64,000 nucleotides of DNA from Eutrigla gurnardus (lineage: Eukaryota; Chordata; Actinopteri; Perciformes; Triglidae). How positions within the stretch are numbered: the stretch's first letter is position 1; the number at the start of each line of letters is the position of its first letter. Below are positions 58,601-64,000 of the stretch, piece by piece. A model generated the notes under the pieces. That model searched no databases. It worked only from the letters and a program-made list of their open reading frames with translations, and was not told where the DNA came from. Where the stretch lies: the NCBI GenBank assembly GCA_963514095.1, contig OY741283.1:6920906-6984905 (forward strand). Reading direction: 5' to 3'. The position numbers were made by a program, and so were the translations under genes.

Positions 58601-61600
58601 CGAGCAGTCCAAAACTCAAATAATTCAGTTTACAATCATATAAAACAGACAGAACCAGCAAATCCTCACTTTCTGAGTTCTTGGCATAGATGATAAATCT
58701 ACTATCAAAAGTGCCACCTATTACTTCTTTTTCGATCCAACTAATTGATTAATTGACTAATCCTGGGAGCTCTAATGATGTAGTAATGAATGGCTTTCCT
58801 ACAGGGTACCATTGATCCTTGTGGGAAACAAGTCAGACTTAGTGGAACACAGCAGCATGGAGACCATCCTGCCAATCATGAATCAATACCAGGATATCGA
58901 GACCTGTGTAGAGGTAAGTCATCAATTCACACATGTATGTAAAAAAAACCCTTTGGAACCATGGAGGCTGGGCTGTTTTTGGAGGTTTCCACTTAAAAAA
59001 AAAAAAGGTACTTTGATGAAACACTTGAGAGTGTGTGCAGGACGGCTCGGCCCCCAGCTGCTCTTGGGCCGGCTCCAACTGCTGACTCCACTTACACTCT
59101 GACCGAGTCATTAATAGATTGATATTACTGAACCCTGCGGTCTAAGGCCGTGGCCCGCTGACTGGCGGACGCCAAGTATGTTGAGAGGATTGGCTGACGT
59201 GGAGGAAGCCGCTCTCTGTTTGCATTACTGTTTTCAAATGCCTCTCTGTCTGCATGAGACGGCGGCTCAGTCATGCCGTCCTCAGCTGTATCAGTTACAA
59301 GTTTAATGAGGGAGACGAGGAGGACGTGAGAGAAGACACATACAGCGTGAATTCAGTTGCACAGCTGGTGAGAGTTGAACACGTATGAAAGACGCGTGAA
59401 CCAGTGTTTTACTGCTGACTCAGTGGACCAGACCCAGCGTTGGTTCCATCCTGCTTCTCGAAATACTTGGATTTCTGTGTTTATTTATCAGTGGCAAAAG
59501 AAGTATAAAGATCTTTTACTTTACTTGTAATTTAAAAATACTTTATTAATAGTTTGATAGCTTGTTCAGGACATTCACACACTTTTTTTCCCCCCTCAGT
59601 GCTCTGCCAAAAACCTGAAGAACATCTCTGAGCTATTCTACTACGCCCAGAAGGCCGTTCTCCACCCGACGGGACCCCTGTACTGCCCAGAGGAGAAGGA
59701 GGTGAGACCTATATGGTAGATTCAGCAGACATTTTGACTTGTCATAGGAAAAGGTCTATTCAAGGACCCGAAAACTGATGCAGCTCAATGCAATTCAGCT
59801 TTTCCGCTGTGTCACCTGGGCCCGTCTCAGCTCCGAAATCTTTCTGCATTTTATAAGTAAATGCAACTACCTTAAATATTACATTTCTCCTGTTTTACAG
59901 TTGAAGCCTGCTTGCATTAAGGCATTAACTAGAATCTTTAAAGTGTCCGACCTGGACAACGACGGCATCCTTAATGACAATGAGCTCAACTTCTTCCAGG
60001 TAACTGTCACTGTCAACATTGTTTTTCACATCCGTTTTAACATGAACCAAACTTGAAATTACTTTGCATACTTCAACATATCACTTGTTGTGTATGTTTA
60101 TAGAGAACATGCTTCAATACACCGCTGGCACCTCAGGCTTTAGAGGATGTAAAGAATGTGGTCAGGAGGAACATGGCAGATGGAGTCAAGGACAACGGAC
60201 TTTCACTCAAAGGTCAGGCGCTCTTTTCCTTTCTTTTTTCCACAACCTTCCTCTTTCCTCCATCGTCAAAGTCAATCCAATCCCTCTTTTTTGTTTTTTC
60301 TTTTGTGACAATTTCTGATTTTCTACCTCTTCCATCCTCCTGCCTTGTAGGCTTCCTGTTCCTGCACACACTCTTCATACAGCGAGGCCGACACGAGACC
60401 ACCTGGACTGTGCTGCGGAGGTTTGGTTATGACGACGACCTGGAGCTCACACAGGAATACCTGTTCCCCCTGTAAGTGCAGCTTTGCAAGAGTCAAACTT
60501 TATTTGTGGCATTTATGTTTATTGTTATTTTGAAGGTAACGTTGAGAAAAGAACGGTTTGAAGATAGCTTTTACCCTGCTAAATCAGCTGTTTGACAGCG
60601 CTACAGTGTTGATGATACAAGTGTTAATTATATGGACTTACCAGGACGATGGAGTAGTCAAAAGAGCTTGTTCCTCTTTATATGAACTCATTTTGATATG
60701 GCGGATCATTTCCTCTTCTTGACTGAATTGTGTGAGTGATCCTGACCAGTTGAACAGAGCTGTCTGTGAAATGATTGTTTCTGTCCCTGTCACGCAGGAT
60801 AAAGATCCCCCCAGACTGCACCACAGAGCTAAACCACAACGCGTACCTCTTCCTCCAGAGTGTCTTTGACAAACACGACAAAGTGAGTGGTTGGAAATGT
60901 GTACAAATGAATTTCATCTTTTTATTTATTTCTTATTTTTATTGATAAATATAGTTGATATTTTTAAGCATGGTCACTTTTCTCCTCAATGAGTTTATCC
61001 ATACCAAGTAACATGTTAACCATGTTTTTTGTGTGCACTTGGTACGATCCAGGACAGAGATTGTGCACTTTCGCCAGAGGAGGTGAAGGACTTGTTCAAC
61101 GTGTTTCCCTACATGCCCTGGGGTCCGGATGTCAACCACACGGTCGGCACTAATGAACAGGGATGGATCACATACCAGGGTTACCTCTCCCAGTGGACGT
61201 GAGTGTGGCACGCATTCCTTAACGTACACCTATGCTCATGAAACATTTACAATACTGCAGATCATAATTATGTAGAGCACACAGAACATCTTACAAACTT
61301 ATGCTCCTGTAGGTCCTTGTGCTGTCGGACTCATCATGACTTTTCTTTGGCAGGTTAACAACATATTTAGATGTACAGCGTAGTTTGGAGTACTTGGGTT
61401 ATCTTGGCTACTCTATCATCTATGAACAGGAGTCCCAAGCTGCTGCCATCACAGGTAAGGGATCGTAATTAAATTCACCTCTATTTTTGTGTTTTTTTTA
61501 CAGCGTGTCGCCGTTGATCACGTATGTTCTTATGCATTCCCTGTTCTTTCAGTGACGCGAAACAAGCGCATTGATCTGCAGAAGAAACAGACCCAGCGCA

Positions 61601-64000
61601 GTGTCTTTCGCTGCAACGTCTTGGGGGCCCGGGGCAGCGGGAAGAGTGGCTTCCTCCAAGCTTTCCTGGGCAAGAACCTGCAGGTCTGTGGAAATAGTGG
61701 CTGTACATAATTCTTGCTGGACACACAGAGGGATCAAGATCAAATCACCTGTTTGCATAAATTTACTAAACTTGAAAAGCTAGAAAAATGTTGGTGTAAG
61801 ATGATGAACCTCTGTTTATTGGTGGACGTAGGAAACGTTATGACTGCTCAGATACAAGCAGCACAAGTGTTTTAAAGCAAAAAAAGGCAACAAATTAAAC
61901 TTGATCCACCTCAGAAGGGACAAAATTATAATACAAAGCTGTTCATAATTTAGTCAACTTCCAGAGATGGAGCACACAAGTCAGGGTCAAAGGGGACCAT
62001 CTTATAAGCACATACAAGTCTTGATGGGTGTCTTGTTGTTTATCCACTACAGAAACAGAGGCGGATTAGAGAAGACCACAAGTCCTTCTATGCCATCAGC
62101 ACAACTTACGTTTATGGTCAGGAGAAGTACCTGCTGGTAAGAAACGTTCACTCCTCATCTGGTTTCTGGATTACTGTTACATAATCTGGATATATTAGAC
62201 TTCACTGTGTATCAGTATTAGTGCACTGCAAAACGTTAATCCCTCCATCTGCACACTCTCCCTCTCTCTCTCTTGCTCTGTCCCCACGTCTCGTCCGCAC
62301 ACCTCAGCTCCATGAGGTGATGCCAGATTTCGACTTCCTGTCAGAGGCGGACCTAGCCTGTGATGTGGTTTGCCTGGTGTACGACATCAACAATCCACGC
62401 TCTTTTGAATACTGCGCCAAAGTGTACAAGGTATGTACGCTCATCAGATGCAAAGAGGCTTGTGAGGCCCCCCTTTTATATACGTTCTAACCAGTAACAT
62501 TCAATGGGTGTGTCGGGCAGCAATACTTCATAGACAGCAAGACGCCATGCGTGGTTATCGCCGCCAAGTCGGACCTGCACGAAGTACGGCAGCACTACAG
62601 TCTCTCACCGCTCGAGTTCTGCCGTAAACACAAGCTCCACCCACCCCAGCCGTTCACGTGCAGCGCACCCGACGCACCCAACAAAGACATCTACACTAGA
62701 CTCACCACGATGGCCATGTATCCGTGAGTATTATTAGGTCTCAGTTTATTAACCCTTTACACCTCCTCTATCCTCCACGCCCATCTTTTCCACTTTTACC
62801 TCTACTGGATGTATGTATCAGACAGCAGCCACAGTATTCAAAGGTTAGAGCGTGGGGAAATGAATGACCATGTACATGCTGCATTCTACCAGAGAACTTT
62901 GGACCGACTAGATTTGGACCGTTGCACCCAAAACATACAAATGCATATTCATGCTCCCTTGTGTAAGTTAGTCTTGTCTGTGGTGGTGCAGTAATGGTAG
63001 GTCAAGGTTAAGGTAAATCCTATGACCGTATCGAACCTGTGGAGTGTCTTAAATCCTCAAAGCTTGTTGATCAGATTAGATTTCAGAGTAGATTAATTGG
63101 CACTCAACGGGACGTGTCCACTTAATCCCATTTTAGTGGGCCAGAAATCCTATTGTCTACATTTGAATGAAAGCAGCAGATGTGCTGCACTCTAACCCAT
63201 GAGTCATAAGGCTATCTGCCGATTGAGGGTGAATTCTTCGCCTCACTTTTTTGGTTAATTACCACTACTGCATATATATGAGGATACATTTCACAACGAT
63301 AGACTTTGACTATCACTGATTGTTACCATGGATATGTGTCTCTTAGTTTGGTTAACGTTTTAGGTCTAAAATAGGTCTTTAATTTTGTGAAACTGTCTAA
63401 CTTGGATTTAATTAATGTAAGAGGAAAATCTAAGACTATACTAACACTATAGACAAGTTGAAGCCCATGTCTCAAAAGGAAACCTTTCTTCTTAGTGGTG
63501 TTTTGATGCTTCATGTTTCTAAAGTGGTTTAAAACTGTGGCGGGAAATCGGTCACAGAAACCTTTGAGTGGCCAAAAGTTGCAGATTTTGAAAGCTTTTG
63601 CATTTAGTTCTTTATTCGCCTTTATTTATTCTCTGAATTTCTTGTCTTGTTTTGACTGTTCCTTTCCTTTCTTTGTGGTTTCCCCCTCCTTTACGTTTAG
63701 ACTTTTTACATTAAATTATCGATGTTTCCCTGTCAATAATACTTTGGTTTACTTTGTCGAGGACGTGAAGGTAAATGGCAGTAGTGCAGGTGTCCGTTCA
63801 TTTAGCTAAGTGGTTAACGTTAAAGTTCTTATCTACCTGGCTTTGGCCTCCTCTTCCTCCTCCCCCTCCTCCTCCTCCTCCCTGTGTGTTGTTTGGTGTG
63901 TATTGTCTTTCTATGGTGGTGAATACACGCATCTTTGTGTGTCTTTCCGCAGCCACGCCCGTCTGCGCTGCATGTGCGCCTCCAACAGGTGCACCTATTG
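55669..64000 (+). CDS. rhot1: RHOT1 (Miro1) mitochondrial Rho GTPase, 3' end beyond the window
   Basis: Miro1 sits in the outer mitochondrial membrane and links mitochondria to kinesin/dynein adaptors in a calcium-dependent way. Exons: 55669-55705, 57359-57417, 57816-57897, 58033-58076, 58159-58212, 58348-58400, 58805-58913, 59600-59701, 59901-59999, 60104-60212, 60351-60471, 60798-60882, 61053-61198, 61354-61454, 61553-61683, 62053-62136, 62308-62430, 62521-62723, 63953-64000 and on. About 596 codons are in frame. The N-terminal GTPase has a P-loop split by intron 1 (VGEPKVGKTSL), with NKSD as G4. EF-hand 1 is DLDNDGILNDNE, and EF-hand 2 is DKDRDCALSPEE. The second GTPase has GARGSGKSGF and AAKSDL. 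The C-terminal membrane anchor is not in the window. The last visible exon (ARLRCMCASNRCTY) matches an alternative RHOT1 exon. Sequence favours RHOT1 over RHOT2. Confidence 0.95.

Noticed and set aside
1..64000. tRNA, rRNA and microRNA genes
   Set aside because: I saw no cloverleaf with A and B boxes and no rRNA segments. MicroRNA hairpins cannot be judged reliably by eye, so none is called.

Overview
The window is vertebrate nuclear DNA, most likely from a teleost fish, probably a percomorph. The evidence is multi-exon genes with short GT-AG introns, fish-type multi-domain GIMAP genes, many (CA)n tracts and fish-like transposons. It holds seven gene models. Their splice sites keep frame throughout, except at the lesions described. 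Taxonomy and gene symbols come from remembered family sequences, not from a search.

Region 1 (1-18.2 kb): rfx1 (+ strand, complete CDS 1723-8878, long 3' UTR) converges with khsrp (- strand, complete CDS 18120-12837). rfx1 encodes a winged-helix X-box transcription factor. khsrp encodes a four-KH-domain RNA-binding protein acting in splicing and AU-rich mRNA decay.

Region 2 (18.8-39.5 kb): a tandem segmental duplication. Each unit of about 4.7-4.8 kb carries one minus-strand GIMAP8-like gene with three AIG1 GTPase domains. Copy A (18797-34660) was later hit by three retroelements: a CR1/L2/Rex-like LINE tail, a 7.8-kb Ty3/Gypsy LTR element inside an intron, and a 2.6-kb L1/Tx1-like LINE upstream of the gene. 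Copy B (34671-39499) keeps all three empty sites. Each copy has a different frame-breaking deletion: copy A in the second AIG1 domain, copy B at the end of the first.

Region 3 (39.5-64 kb): three plus-strand genes in a row. These are atad5 (PCNA unloading, complete), adap2 (ArfGAP with two PH domains, complete) and rhot1 (Miro1 mitochondrial GTPase, cut by the right edge). atad5 starts head-to-head with GIMAP copy B. The right edge of the duplication unit lies in the atad5 promoter, so an incomplete promoter copy sits at the A/B junction. A 190-bp hAT-like MITE with a perfect 8-bp target duplication sits in the adap2 3' UTR.

No CRISPR, tRNA, rRNA or bacterial-type operon was seen. The most unusual material is the duplicated, mutually damaged GIMAP pair with its dated series of insertions, and a perfect 31-bp inverted repeat in the Gypsy leader.
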